Below are positions 1 to 10,000 of a DNA stretch of 64,000 nt, piece after piece. Origin of the DNA: an uncultured Eubacteriales bacterium (GTDB lineage Bacteria > Bacillota > Clostridia > Christensenellales > CALVMC01); contig CASFOZ010000003.1 in the NCBI GenBank assembly GCA_949296455.1, positions 62,001 to 126,000 of the forward strand, written 5' to 3'. Position 1 is the first letter of the stretch. Every line of letters begins with the position of its first letter. Made by a program: the position numbers and the translations under genes. Below the pieces are notes generated by a model. It saw nothing but the letters and a program-made list of their open reading frames with translations. It was not told the origin of the DNA and ran no database searches.

Positions 1-3000
1 TTATTACTTTTAAACGGCGGTTCCAAGAGTTTAACTATACCGCTGTCGTAATCTACAAGTTTTTCGGCAGTATTCAAAGCGATATCTCTTTTTTCGTTAT
101 CGGTAATATCGCTAAAAGCCGAAAAACTCTGAGTTAAAATATCCGTTTTACATACAACAGAAGTTTCCTGACCTAAGATTTCCCCTTCATCGGTAATACA
201 GCGGATAAATCTGTCACCCGTAAAACTTTTATTGACAGCATTTTTTAATCTCGTAGCACATTCGATATAAAATGGTTTTTTATCGTACGGAATATAAGGC
301 AAAACTTCATTTATTACTTCATAACAAAACATGGAAAGCCATACGCTTTCTCCCTTTCCGCTTTTGCCCACATTATCCAAACCGTCGTTCCAATCACCTG
401 TACCTATAAGCAATAATCCGTTTTCGCCAAATTTTAGAGCACTGTCCAAAGCTTTCAGAATATGCTCGGTTAATGTAAACCTTTCAGTGCTCGTTTGCGG
501 AATTTCCAATCTCGAATACTCGTTTGAACTTAACGGAAGAGATTTTAAGTATTCTATTTTATTATCGAAAATAGAATAATCTCCCGTATGTTTAACATAA
601 TCGATTGCTACATATGGCAAAAACAACTTATCGTCAGAAATTCTTGTTCTTACTCCGAATTTTTCCGGGTGCCACCAATGCATAACATCTCCTTCTTCAT
701 ATTGATGAGATGCACAAAGAAGTATATGTTTTTTCACCACTTCGGTATCACTGTATATTATTGCCAAGCAGTCCTGAAGCTGGTCTCTAAATCCGAACGC
801 TCCGCCTGCCTGGTAGTAACCGCATCGCCCGTTAAATCTGCTGCTTATTATCTGATACATTAACCAATCGTTAAAAATTATATCCAATCCTTTATTTTTT
901 GTATCTATTTTAAATTTGTTTAGGTTATTGAAATAATTTAATGTAATATTTTTTTCCTTTTCAATATCTTCCCGAGTTATACTGTTTATCAAATTGTATT
1001 CTTCCGATACGAGAAAATAAAATTTCTTTTTATTTCCCTTTCCCATAGTTACATTATAACGTGCGGCAAAAGCAGGTTTTGAATAGGCTTTATTTTCATC
1101 AAAATAAGCGACCTCGCTTCCGTGATACCTGCTTTTAATATTAAATATATTCGTTATAAGTTCGCCGTCAAACACTCGTCCGAAAGCCTTGTTTCCGTTT
1201 AAAATATTTTCCGCTTGTAATATGTCGCCTATTCCGGTCAGATATACAAAATCGTTTTTTCGCCAATTTAAAACAGTATCGAAAGAAAAAATTAAATCGA
1301 TATTTCTTTTTTCAAAACTGCTGTTAGTTACCGTTACTTCATAAACAGCAACTTTTCCGTCGCAAATATGGTATTTAGACATACGGGAATATATTCCGTT
1401 AATATTATTGTAAAAACTGGTTATTCCCCTCATATGAAGAGTCTTTCCTTTATTGTAGCCTTTATTGATTCGCCATGCTCTGTTCTTTTCGGTTATAACG
1501 ATTTGTTCTGAAGGATAATCTTTAACAGGGTCGTTATTCCAACTACTGAATTTGTTTTCCCGAGAATTTTCAAAATAAGTGTAGCCACCGCCGTTTTCCG
1601 TAACAACGCTGCCTCCGTGCTTCATGCAAAAAACATTTGAAAAAGGCAATAACGGAATACTGTCGATTTCATATCCGCCTTCCACAAAACCGCCATTTGC
1701 AGAAGGATATTCTACTCTGCCCCTTATCTCTCTTTCCTCAATTGTTCCGCTGAAATCTTTTTTGCCTCCTCGAATATTCGGATACAAATATTCTCCGTCT
1801 TTATGAATTTCCAAAAACGCACATTTAATAATCGCATTGACCTCTTCAGACATTAATTCTTTAGTATTAATAAGAGTTATCCCTTCGGGATTGCAATCCG
1901 TCTCATCTATAATCGAGACTAAATTTTTATATATATCCTTATAATAACCTTCTTCCTCGCTGTATGTTATAACTAAATGAAAATTTTTAATACATTTCTT
2001 TATTATTTCACAAGCTCCGAGCAGTTCTTTAAAAAAACAGTCGTCCAATCTCGATGAATAGTTAAATAAAACATATTTACTTATATCGAACCCGAGAACG
2101 GCTTTTAACATTTTTCGTTTTTCTTTATAAAAAACAAGTTGCTCTTTTTCGTGTTGCAAATAAAGCATTCCCGTTAAAATATATTGTTTGATTCTTCCCG
2201 CCCTCAAAGATTTTATAAATTTCCCGGATTGAGTAATTGAATTAATTTTAATTGCTTCTTCGGCATAAGCGTCGAAATTTTCCGAAGCGGCTTCGGTTAT
2301 ATCGGAATATAATTTTTCCTTGTCGTTATTCCCCGAAATAATAACAGAAAATTCCGATTTACAGCCCGGCCCTACGGTTAAATTGCCTTTAAAAGCAAAA
2401 CAAGGTTCGAGAACATCTCCAAAACTTGCGTTTTTCCTTTCTTCTTTAAATAAAAATTCAGGAGATTTTTCATCTCGCAATCTTCCTAAAAAATTAAATC
2501 TGTTTGTTTCGAATTCAATATTTTCTAAATTTTTGACAGTCAAAGACGCAAATTCGGAATTAGACCCGTCTAAACTTCTTTTTTCCGCAATAACGGTTTC
2601 TCCGCCATTAAATTTTTCTGTTTTTATAAACATTTTCTTAAAAACCTTATGGGAATATTGCTCATCGTCGGAAGACAGAATAAGTTCACTATAAAAAAAT
2701 ATTTCATACTTTTTAGCCTTATCGCCGTCATTTCCTATTCGTATTTTTCTTACTTCTCCTTTAAAGCAAGGCGGAACACTTACACTCATTGAAATATTTT
2801 CGGGAATATTTTCAAACAAAACCTCTTCGTCGGAAAATCTGCATCCGAAATCATTTGGATTTTCTCTTATAGGCGCAAATGTAGGCGTTATGATTTTACC
2901 GTTTTCCAAATCTTTTAAATAAATAAAACTGCCGAAATTCTGAAATTCATCGTTTTCGTAAACATTTAACATTATATCGTCGAAACACGAATACCCGCAT

Positions 3001-6000
3001 CCGCTGTCGTCTAAAACAACCGAATACAATCCGTTCGAAAGTATGTTCGCTCTCGGAAAAGATTTTATTCCTTTGTATACAGCGGAATATCTTTCGACTT
3101 CGTCCTCGTATACAAAATCAGACTTGTCGTTTTTTCCGAATCTGGTTACGGGCTGCCTTTCGGTCAATATTAACTTTGACGAACTCATAGCATAGTCTTC
3201 GTTAAAATATTTCTTTATGCAGTCGTTTTTAAGAAAATTTGCTATGGCGCACAATATCATTCCTTGATGGTGAGCCATATAAGTTTCTATCTTATTTTTG
3301 CCTTTGCTGAAATCTATCGATTCGTAAAATCCATACTTGCCGTACATTCCGCATTCTTTAAGTTTTCTCATATTGTCGATTACTTTATCGGAATTGTATT
3401 TTAACGCAAGTATACTGCTGTAAGGTGAAATAACGCATTTGTCGAATTCCGAACGCAACGAAAGAACCCTTAAACCGAAAGCACGATATTGATAATTCAT
3501 ATTCAAATCGAATTTATAATAACACGATTCGCCTATCCCGAATATTCCGTTACATTTTTTCCTATACTGCAGTTTCAGTACATTATTTACGGTATTGTAA
3601 AGCATTGATTTTTTAGGAGTATCCAAAAACAATTCAGGCATAAAGTATTCGAACGCAGTTCCGCTCCACGAAATGAGAGTGTTACCAAGGCATGAAACAC
3701 ATTGTCTTGAAAGATGAGTCCAATTATCTGTGTTTTGCGAAATTGCCGTAAATATATACGATAATAATCTGGATTCCGACGCAAGTAAATCATACATTCC
3801 GCTATACAATCCGCTGTCTTCGTTAAAACCTATTCTGAACAATTTTGTATTAGCGTCATACATAGCATTTATATCCGTTTCATTTATTATTTTATTTACT
3901 ATTTCATAATACTCAAGCTGTCCTTTCTTTTTCAAAAAACCTTTTAATGTTATCAGAGCAGCAATAAAATTCGCACTATCAACGCTTGACACAAATCTCG
4001 GTTTCAGTACTTCAAAAGTTTCCGTATTGTACCAATTGAATAAATGTCCCTTCCATTTATCCAATTTTAATACCGTATCGATTGTCCTTTTAATCCTTTC
4101 AGTAGCAACCGCTTCGGAAATTATTCCGAGTTCGCAAGCCGAAATTTCACTGAGCAAAGAAAATCCTATATTGGTCGGAGAAGCGGCTTTTCTTTTTCCC
4201 TTCATTGGTTTAATCTGGTAGTTATCGCATACCAAATTATTTCCGTCATACATTTCAAAAAAATATCTGTAAGTTTTTTGAGCAGTTTCCAAAAGCAATT
4301 CTTTATCGCTTTCGTTGACGGTAAAATTATCGTAATCTTTTTTACCCGCAAAATAAACTAAAACCGAAACAACCGTAAAAACAAAAGAATATAAAGTTGC
4401 CCATAAACTCATTGAAAATATGCTTATTACGGCATTTATCAAAACCGACGGCAATATCATAAAAAAGTGTTTGGCAAATTTATTTTTTCCTTGAAAAAAG
4501 CTGTAAGTTTTCCACTGCAATAAATTTTTTTTAGTAATTAACATTCTTGTTAATGTTACAAAAAAAGTAGCAATTCCTCTAAGCGCAAAAAACGGAAGCA
4601 TAAATAATTTATAGAAATATTCAAAAATTATATCCGTCAAATCTTTCAAAACATATCTGGCTCTTACATTTTTTATGCTTATAATTTTATCGATAATCAT
4701 AATCAAAAAAGGAATTGAAAGTGAAACAAAAGCAGAAACGGCAACAACCCAATCCGCCATATAAAGACTTATACAAAACATAAGCCATACTGCCGATAAA
4801 GAAAGAACATTCATTGCATTTGAAAATATGATATATTTATAAAAACCCGAAATTGTATTTTTTATTTTGTCTCCGTTCTTGTTTTTTACTTTATTAAATA
4901 CATACGGAAGAAGTTGAACATCTCCTCTTTCCCATCTTTTTTGTCTAGACATATCGGAAACAAAGGTATCGGGTGCGTCTTCATAAACCTTATCACGAAG
5001 AAGCCCCGTATTCATTATCGCTCCTTCTATTATATCGTGACTTAATATGCGTCCGTCAGGAAGCACTCCTTCCAATTTATCATACATACTTTTGAGTCTT
5101 ATAATACATTTCCCGCAATAAATGCTTTTTCTGAAACGCCCGTAATAATAGTCGCTGTAATTATTGTAATTTTCAAATCCGGTTTCGTTTTTGAATTTTC
5201 TCGAATAAGGAGTATTTTCCGACGATAAATCGTATCTTCCGTTAAAAACCAATAAGTCGTAATCCTTATTCAAAGGATGAGAAATAGTATTGACCGCAGA
5301 CATTACGCTTCCCGGAAGAAGTTGATTGTCGGCATCGAGTAAAATAAGATAAGAAGGATTAGACATATTATTTTTAACGAAAATAAAATTATCGTTGTTG
5401 CCGTTTATCAAAAGGTCGGCAAGATTCATAATCGCCCCTCTTTTGCGTTCATATCCGCAATAGCAATTCTCACCTTTAATTCTTTTTCTTATAAAGAAGG
5501 AAAAATCGTCAGATAAAGTAAGATTTTTAAATTTTTCAAGAATTACAGTATCGTCATCGGCAATTTCTTTATCGGACGGTTTTAAGTCGCACAGCAAAGC
5601 GTAATTTATATTTTTACCGCAATTTACTGAATGTAATTTTTTTAAATGCTCCAAAGCCTTGTTAAACGAACTTATATCCGAAATCAATTCGGATACGACT
5701 ACCATTGTTTTAGCGTCGTCAGGAACGCAAGTATAATCCATTTTAGGAATAGGCATTTTTTGTTTTTTAGGCGAAAATCTAATTACAATACATTCAGCCG
5801 GTTTTAAAAATGCAATAAAGGCAAGTAAACCACAAATAACAGAAACTGCTATATTTTGAGCAAAAAGTCCTGTTATTACGGCACAAATAGCGGCAAATAT
5901 TATATTTAAAGCTATAAAACAGAATACTTTAAATTTATCGGGCGCTTTCAAAGGAAGACACTTATCGTCTTTTATATATGCTTTGGTTTGTTTTGTAAAT

Positions 6001-6998
6001 ATAAATAATAGTTTTGAAATATCCTCTCCTGTCTTAAGAGAAAATTCAGATAGCTTTTTACTTAAATAAAGTTCGTTTACTCCCGTTCTTAAAGATAAAT
6101 CGGATATTTTTTCAAGATATGCGTTTTTTGTCAGACTGTCGGCTTGTTTATAAGAAATCAAATCTTCGAGTTTTTGGTCTATCGAGGAAAACTTTTCTAT
6201 ACCGTAATTAAATATATTTTCCGTAGCGCTTATAGAATTAATTACGGATTTAACGGTAACGCAATATTCAACGAGTTTTGCCGTAAATTCATATTCCAAA
6301 TTATCAATATTTACGGAAGATAGGGATTCGGCTTTTTCTTTAAAACTTTTATCGTGTTTTAACAAGTAATAAAGATAACTTTGACTTGTTAATTTGCTTT
6401 TAATTATTTTACCGCTGTCGGCATCTTCTTTGTTTTTTAAAAAAACAGAAGACCTTGCCGAAATTTCAGCCGCCTTGATAATTAAAGCAATTATTATTGC
6501 TTTTTTAAGCATACACAGTTCTTTATATGTTAAAACAGTAATGCTGTTATAAGCATCGATAAGTTCTTTTACTTTCTCATATTCTAAATTATAATTAAGT
6601 CCTTCTACTATAAGCCGTGCAAATGCTAAAATTCTAGGCTGATTTTTAATATGAGGAAGATTTTTAAATTCGTTTATACCGCTTTTACAAATATATTTTT
6701 TTAAAAGATAATTGTTTTCATAAAGCCACTTTTCGAAATCGTAAACTTCTGATTTTAATCTTATTTTTTTTGATATGGCTCTGTACCCTTTTGTTATATC
6801 TTTCCGTATACTGCTTATATCGATACCGTATCCCGCCTTTTCAAAAGATTTGCTTTTAAGAGCGAGAGATTTTACGGCGCTAATCAAATTTCCTTTCTCG
6901 GCTATTTGTAAAGGAAAACTGTTTTTTCTGGTTTTAAGTTCAATAAACAGTATAAATGTCAGTAACAACACTAAAAATATCAATATACCGTATAACAT
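1..6998 (-). CDS. Cyclic beta-1,2-glucan synthase-like GT84/GH94 protein (3' end beyond window)
   Basis: An open frame of 2332 codons runs uninterrupted from an ATG at 6998 (GGAGG 4 nt upstream) to the window edge. Domains in order: an N-terminal membrane helix (residues 3-18); a region without a recognised domain; a hydrophobic block near 355-400; a glycosyltransferase domain with LLDADNQ near 554 and the QKRW (QxxRW-type) motif near 684; several membrane helices to about 900; a glucoamylase-like segment; and a C-terminal GH94 phosphorylase domain with GAFGFRDQLQD and the catalytic-Asp motif GTGDWNDGL near 2200. The last visible residues, LVDYDSGIVKLLEPPF, still fit GH94, so perhaps 400-500 residues are missing (family members are about 2800 aa). 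NdvB-type proteins polymerise UDP-glucose into beta-1,2-glucan, trim it by phosphorolysis and cyclise it at the inner membrane. Family assignment is firm; cyclic product in this organism is inference. Confidence 0.9.
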   Translation of the reverse strand, partial: MLYGILIFLVLLLTFILFIELKTRKNSFPLQIAEKGNLISAVKSLALKSKSFEKAGYGIDISSIRKDITKGYRAISKKIRLKSEVYDFEKWLYENNYLLKKYICKSGINEFKNLPHIKNQPRILAFARLIVEGLNYNLEYEKVKELIDAYNSITVLTYKELCMLKKAIIIALIIKAAEISARSSVFLKNKEDADSGKIIKSKLTSQSYLYYLLKHDKSFKEKAESLSSVNIDNLEYEFTAKLVEYCVTVKSVINSISATENIFNYGIEKFSSIDQKLEDLISYKQADSLTKNAYLEKISDLSLRTGVNELYLSKKLSEFSLKTGEDISKLLFIFTKQTKAYIKDDKCLPLKAPDKFKVFCFIALNIIFAAICAVITGLFAQNIAVSVICGLLAFIAFLKPAECIVIRFSPKKQKMPIPKMDYTCVPDDAKTMVVVSELISDISSFNKALEHLKKLHSVNCGKNINYALLCDLKPSDKEIADDDTVILEKFKNLTLSDDFSFFIRKRIKGENCYCGYERKRGAIMNLADLLINGNNDNFIFVKNNMSNPSYLILLDADNQLLPGSVMSAVNTISHPLNKDYDLLVFNGRYDLSSENTPYSRKFKNETGFENYNNYSDYYYGRFRKSIYCGKCIIRLKSMYDKLEGVLPDGRILSHDIIEGAIMNTGLLRDKVYEDAPDTFVSDMSRQKRWERGDVQLLPYVFNKVKNKNGDKIKNTISGFYKYIIFSNAMNVLSLSAVWLMFCISLYMADWVVAVSAFVSLSIPFLIMIIDKIISIKNVRARYVLKDLTDIIFEYFYKLFMLPFFALRGIATFFVTLTRMLITKKNLLQWKTYSFFQGKNKFAKHFFMILPSVLINAVISIFSMSLWATLYSFVFTVVSVLVYFAGKKDYDNFTVNESDKELLLETAQKTYRYFFEMYDGNNLVCDNYQIKPMKGKRKAASPTNIGFSLLSEISACELGIISEAVATERIKRTIDTVLKLDKWKGHLFNWYNTETFEVLKPRFVSSVDSANFIAALITLKGFLKKKGQLEYYEIVNKIINETDINAMYDANTKLFRIGFNEDSGLYSGMYDLLASESRLLSYIFTAISQNTDNWTHLSRQCVSCLGNTLISWSGTAFEYFMPELFLDTPKKSMLYNTVNNVLKLQYRKKCNGIFGIGESCYYKFDLNMNYQYRAFGLRVLSLRSEFDKCVISPYSSILALKYNSDKVIDNMRKLKECGMYGKYGFYESIDFSKGKNKIETYMAHHQGMILCAIANFLKNDCIKKYFNEDYAMSSSKLILTERQPVTRFGKNDKSDFVYEDEVERYSAVYKGIKSFPRANILSNGLYSVVLDDSGCGYSCFDDIMLNVYENDEFQNFGSFIYLKDLENGKIITPTFAPIRENPNDFGCRFSDEEVLFENIPENISMSVSVPPCFKGEVRKIRIGNDGDKAKKYEIFFYSELILSSDDEQYSHKVFKKMFIKTEKFNGGETVIAEKRSLDGSNSEFASLTVKNLENIEFETNRFNFLGRLRDEKSPEFLFKEERKNASFGDVLEPCFAFKGNLTVGPGCKSEFSVIISGNNDKEKLYSDITEAASENFDAYAEEAIKINSITQSGKFIKSLRAGRIKQYILTGMLYLQHEKEQLVFYKEKRKMLKAVLGFDISKYVLFNYSSRLDDCFFKELLGACEIIKKCIKNFHLVITYSEEEGYYKDIYKNLVSIIDETDCNPEGITLINTKELMSEEVNAIIKCAFLEIHKDGEYLYPNIRGGKKDFSGTIEEREIRGRVEYPSANGGFVEGGYEIDSIPLLPFSNVFCMKHGGSVVTENGGGYTYFENSRENKFSSWNNDPVKDYPSEQIVITEKNRAWRINKGYNKGKTLHMRGITSFYNNINGIYSRMSKYHICDGKVAVYEVTVTNSSFEKRNIDLIFSFDTVLNWRKNDFVYLTGIGDILQAENILNGNKAFGRVFDGELITNIFNIKSRYHGSEVAYFDENKAYSKPAFAARYNVTMGKGNKKKFYFLVSEEYNLINSITREDIEKEKNITLNYFNNLNKFKIDTKNKGLDIIFNDWLMYQIISSRFNGRCGYYQAGGAFGFRDQLQDCLAIIYSDTEVVKKHILLCASHQYEEGDVMHWWHPEKFGVRTRISDDKLFLPYVAIDYVKHTGDYSIFDNKIEYLKSLPLSSNEYSRLEIPQTSTERFTLTEHILKALDSALKFGENGLLLIGTGDWNDGLDNVGKSGKGESVWLSMFCYEVINEVLPYIPYDKKPFYIECATRLKNAVNKSFTGDRFIRCITDEGEILGQETSVVCKTDILTQSFSAFSDITDNEKRDIALNTAEKLVDYDSGIVKLLEPPFKSN

Positions 6999-7097
6999 AT
7001 TTCCTCCGATATTATTAAAAGTCTTTCCAAAAAGTTTCCATATATACAGAGAAGAAAAATAATACCGATGGTTTTATTGAATTTTATCAATCGGATA

Positions 7098-7126
7098 TTG
7101 ACAAAAATCAGAATATGTGTTAAGAT
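7098..7126 (+). promoter_or_regulatory. sigma-A promoter of rnpB
   Basis: TTGACA at 7098-7103 and TAAGAT at 7121-7126 are separated by 17 bp. The expected transcription start, about 7 nt downstream, coincides with the 5' end of helix P1 of the RNase P RNA at 7134. Confidence 0.8.
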
Positions 7127-7133
7127 TTTTTTC

Positions 7134-7449
7134 CAAGTTAACCGGACGGTCGCATAGAAATATGAGGAAAGTCCGAGCACCGCAGGGCAAGACGCAGGCT
7201 AACTACCTGTAAAGGCGACTTTAAGGAAAGTGCAACAGAAATAAACCGCAATTTTTGCAAGGGTGGAAAGGCGGAGTAAGAGCCCACCGGTTCTTTGGCG
7301 ACAAAGAACGCTATGTAAACCCCGTCTGGTGCAAGATAGGAGATAAAAACGATTGCCCGTCGTCTCCGCTGTATCGCTTGAGCGCACTGGCAACTTTGCG
7401 CCTAGACAGATGACCGTCAAATACAGAACTCGGCTTACAGATTAACTTG
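7134..7449 (+). ncRNA. rnpB: RNase P RNA
   Basis: Catalytic RNA that removes 5' leaders from pre-tRNAs. The 5' CAAGTTAA (7134-7141) pairs with the 3' TTAACTTG (7442-7449) to form P1. The universally conserved blocks appear in order: GAGGAAAGTCC, GTGCAACAGAAA, AGGGTGGAAAGGC, GAGCCCACCG, TAAACCCC, and the 3' block AGATGACCGTC...ACAGAACTCGGCTTA. At about 316 nt it is shorter than many versions but complete. It is divergent from the glucan synthase gene and convergent with sigK. Short reading frames crossing it on either strand are not genes. Confidence 0.96.
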
Positions 7450-7451
7450 AA

Positions 7452-7485
7452 GAAAAGGAAACGGTATCCGTTTCCTTTTCTTTTT
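7452..7485 (+). terminator. rnpB intrinsic terminator
   Basis: A perfect 13-bp stem (7452-7464 with 7468-7480) around a TAT loop is followed by five T residues. It starts 3 nt after the P1 helix of rnpB. Confidence 0.92.
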
Positions 7486-7542
7486 AATGAATAATTGACT
7501 GATTGATTTAATTAATTTTATTAGAAAATATATTCAAAAGTT

Positions 7543-8244
7543 TTATAAATATAAATCTTGTTTCTTTATGTAATCTCTTATTTTATTAATTGCCTTTTTT
7601 TCTATGCGTGAAATATATGAACGTGATATTCCGTAGTTTGAAGCTACTTCTCTTTGCGTAAGTTCTTCTCCCCCGTTAAGACCGTATCTGAGACAAATTA
7701 TCTCATATTCTCTTTTATCCAAAACTTTTTTCAAAGCATTTATGAGATTGTCTTTTATAATGTTGGTTTCCACTTCGTTTATTACAGAATCCTGTTCAAA
7801 ACTCAATAAATCAATTAAACTTATTTCGTTTCCTTCCTTATCCACTCCTACCGATTCGTGTAATGAAACATTTGCCTTAGTCTTTTTATTTGCTCTTAAC
7901 GTCATAAGAATTTCGTTTTCAATACACCTTGCCGCATAAGTGGCAAGCTGAGTACCCTTTCCCATCTTATAAGTATTGATAGCTTTTATAAGACCTATAG
8001 AACCTACTGAAATCAGTTCGTCCTGGTCGGGATAATTAGCATATTTTTTTGCGACATGCACAACAAGTCTCATATTGTGATTGATAAGAATTTCCTTTGC
8101 TTTTTCATCGCCCTGTTCGAGAAGTTCAAGATACTCCCTTTCCTTTTCTGCCGACAACGGTCTCGGAAAAGAATCTTTGTTTTCGACATAAGACGAAAAA
8201 AGCATTATATTGTTTATAAAATTAATAAAACTTTCCAGCAACAT
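7543..8244 (-). CDS. sigK: RNA polymerase sporulation sigma factor SigK (pro-sigma-K)
   Basis: Late mother-cell sigma factor that directs coat and spore-maturation genes. The 233-aa protein has a hydrophobic N-terminal pro-sequence of about 20 residues before the SYVENKDSFPRPLS segment, matching the site cleaved by SpoIVFB in known pro-sigma-K. Then come region 2 ([39 protein letters not shown]), the VSLHESVGVDKEGNEISLIDLL block characteristic of SigK, and the region 4 helix-turn-helix (TQREVASNYGISRSYISRIEK). The gene is uninterrupted, so there is no skin-type element here. GAGGTG lies 6 nt before the ATG. In Bacillus sigK is far from sigE/sigG; here it lies within 4.2 kb of them. Confidence 0.93.
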   Translation of the reverse strand: MLLESFINFINNIMLFSSYVENKDSFPRPLSAEKEREYLELLEQGDEKAKEILINHNMRLVVHVAKKYANYPDQDELISVGSIGLIKAINTYKMGKGTQLATYAARCIENEILMTLRANKKTKANVSLHESVGVDKEGNEISLIDLLSFEQDSVINEVETNIIKDNLINALKKVLDKREYEIICLRYGLNGGEELTQREVASNYGISRSYISRIEKKAINKIRDYIKKQDLYL

Positions 8245-8320
8245 AAAAGCACCTCGAAAAAGACTTTAACATTATATGAGGCGCCTTAAATTTTATTGCA
8301 TGTACACTTTAAAATAAATT

Positions 8321-9136
8321 TTATTTAATTTCAAAGGTTTTTTTATTAAGATAATTAAGTTTACTTTCGACAGGAAATTCAAAAGAAAGTTTTACGGCGG
8401 TTAATTGTTGTTTTTTAAATTTTTCTCTTCGATTTATTTCTTCGATTCCGTATTTTCCGTCACCTAAAATAAAGTGTCCTATATAGGCAAAATATGCTCT
8501 TATCTGATGAGTCTTACCGGTATGCAAAATTATTTCAATTAATGTATTGTTACCTTTGCTTTCGATTATTTTATATTCGGTAATTATTTTAACACTACCT
8601 TTTACTGGTTTATCGAAAATCTTAACTTTGGAAAGTTCGGGATTTTTTAAAAGATACGCAGTAGCCGTTACGTTATCTTCTTTTAATTTTCCGTAAACCA
8701 AAGCCCTATACACCTTTCTTACTCTGTTTTCTTTGAATGCTTTAATTATTTCATCTCTTGCTTCTTTATTTTTGGAAAATATTAAAAGACCGTCAGTATT
8801 ACGGTCTAATCTGTGACACGGCTCGATATTTAAATCGTTTTTGAAAAGTTTCAATTTTTCCGTAAACTCTTCTTCCGTAAGTATCCCCTTAGGTTTATAA
8901 GCAATTATAATATTTGAATCTTCAAAAATTATGCGGGGTTTAAAACTTAAAGTATAAAAACAAATAATTTCGTCTTTATCGTTTGTCAGCACATCGCTTG
9001 CTATACGATTTCCGTTAATCATTATCTGTTTTTCCCTTATCAATTTCATTGCTTTTGAATATGAAATTTCGGGAAATTTTTCTGTTAAAACTTTTGCAAT
9101 TTTTTTAGGAAAACCGGAGTAAATAAATTTAATCAT
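8321..9136 (-). CDS. RluA-family 23S rRNA pseudouridine synthase
   Basis: Isomerises specific uridines in RNA (usually 23S rRNA) to pseudouridine. The 271-aa protein has an N-terminal S4-like RNA-binding segment (FPEISYSKAMKLIREKQIMINGN, whose length and spacing fit) and then the catalytic domain with HRLDRNTDGLLIFSK, where the Asp of HRLDxxTxG is the catalytic residue, and HTGKTHQIRAYFAYIGHFILGD. The start overlaps the end of nrdR by 8 nt, indicating translational coupling. Which of the RluA/C/D specificities it has cannot be told from the sequence alone. Confidence 0.9.
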   Translation of the reverse strand: MIKFIYSGFPKKIAKVLTEKFPEISYSKAMKLIREKQIMINGNRIASDVLTNDKDEIICFYTLSFKPRIIFEDSNIIIAYKPKGILTEEEFTEKLKLFKNDLNIEPCHRLDRNTDGLLIFSKNKEARDEIIKAFKENRVRKVYRALVYGKLKEDNVTATAYLLKNPELSKVKIFDKPVKGSVKIITEYKIIESKGNNTLIEIILHTGKTHQIRAYFAYIGHFILGDGKYGIEEINRREKFKKQQLTAVKLSFEFPVESKLNYLNKKTFEIK

Positions 9137-9596
9137 TATTTACCTTGTTTTTTAAAACATCGTTTATTTCGTTTAAAAGCGTTGTTATATCTTTGAACTG
9201 TCTATGGACGGAGGCAAATCTGACATATGCAACATCGTCGAGTTCTTTAAGACGGTTCATTACCATTTCTCCGATTTGTTTACTCTGTATTTCCTGTTCG
9301 AGCGTATTGTAAACCTGTTTTTCAATATCGGAAACAAGAGCGTCGATACTTTCAATAGAAACAGGTCTTTTTTCACAAGCTTTCATAACTCCTGATTTAA
9401 TCTTTTTAATATCAAAAGCTTGTCTGTCTCCGTTTTTTTTCACAACCATCACGGGTGTATGTTCTACTGTTTCGTAAGTGGTAAATCTTTTTCCGCATTT
9501 TATACATTCCCTTCTTCTTCGAATAGACATACCGTCTTCACTAAGGCGTGAATCTATTACTTTGCTATCAAGACAACCGCAATATAAACATTTCAT
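9129..9596 (-). CDS. nrdR: Transcriptional repressor NrdR
   Basis: Zn-ribbon/ATP-cone repressor of ribonucleotide reductase genes, responding to ATP/dATP. The 155-aa length is typical. The zinc ribbon is visible as CLYC near the start and CIKC near residue 36 (CIKCGKRFTTYE), followed by the ATP-cone (VVKKNGDRQAFDIKKIKSGVMKACEKRPVS). GAGGT sits in front of the ATG. It lies downstream of ylmC/ymxH, a common Clostridia arrangement, and has its own promoter. Confidence 0.95.
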   Translation of the reverse strand: MKCLYCGCLDSKVIDSRLSEDGMSIRRRRECIKCGKRFTTYETVEHTPVMVVKKNGDRQAFDIKKIKSGVMKACEKRPVSIESIDALVSDIEKQVYNTLEQEIQSKQIGEMVMNRLKELDDVAYVRFASVHRQFKDITTLLNEINDVLKNKVNND

Positions 9597-9614
9597 AAGT
9601 ACCTCTTTTAAAGT

Positions 9615-9643
9615 ATTATATTATAAAAAAGATACTTTGTAAA
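9615..9643 (-). promoter_or_regulatory. Probable sigma-A promoter of nrdR
   Basis: On the minus strand TTTACA (9643-9638) and TATAAT (9620-9615) are separated by 17 bp and are followed by GAGGT and the nrdR ATG. Confidence 0.6.
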
Positions 9644-9661
9644 CCTTTCTTTTCCTTTGAT

Positions 9662-9925
9662 TCAGTTTTCTTTTGAAGGAGTGTTGCACGATAATTCGAC
9701 AAGAATTATGTCGTCGCCTATTTTACTTATATTACGCCAAGGAATAAAGATACTATCGCTTCCTATAATATTTCTGAAAAACTTTTTTTCTCCGGGAACG
9801 ACTATTCCGCTTACCGTTCCGTCGCAGGAAAATGAAATATCGAGTACATGTCCGAGCCGTCTTCCGTCAACGGTATTGACACATTCCTTTTCTCTGAGTT
9901 CGCAAAATGTTAAATCCATTACCAT
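9662..9925 (-). CDS. YlmC/YmxH-family PRC-barrel sporulation protein
   Basis: Small 87-aa protein with a single PRC-barrel fold: FCELREKECVNTVDGRRLGHVLDI, then GTVSGIVVPG and FIPWRNISKIGDDIILV. This matches the YlmC/YmxH group, which regularly follows sigG in spore formers; its biochemical role is unknown. The SD is weak (AGGT). Placement between sigG and nrdR supports the family call. Confidence 0.85.
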   Translation of the reverse strand: MVMDLTFCELREKECVNTVDGRRLGHVLDISFSCDGTVSGIVVPGEKKFFRNIIGSDSIFIPWRNISKIGDDIILVELSCNTPSKEN

Positions 9926-9976
9926 ATATTTACCTACTTTTTTTATTCAATATATGAAAAATATTTCTCTTGTGTT

Positions 9977-10000
9977 ACAAAAAAAGCGTCTTACGACGCT
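9977..10000 (-). terminator. sigG terminator
   Basis: On the minus strand, AGCGTC (10000-9995) and GACGCT (9990-9985) flank a GTAA loop and are followed by a run of T residues (9984-9978). The stem overlaps the last base of the sigG stop codon. Confidence 0.75.

Noticed and set aside
7199-7420. Minus-strand frame crossing rnpB
   Set aside because: The DNA is explained by the RNase P RNA on the plus strand, which is supported by promoter, P1 pairing and terminator.
8271-8299. Candidate sigma-E promoter for sigK (CATATAAT on the minus strand)
   Set aside because: The -10 matches 7 of 8 positions, but no acceptable -35 lies at 13-15 bp; in AT-rich DNA this is too weak to annotate.
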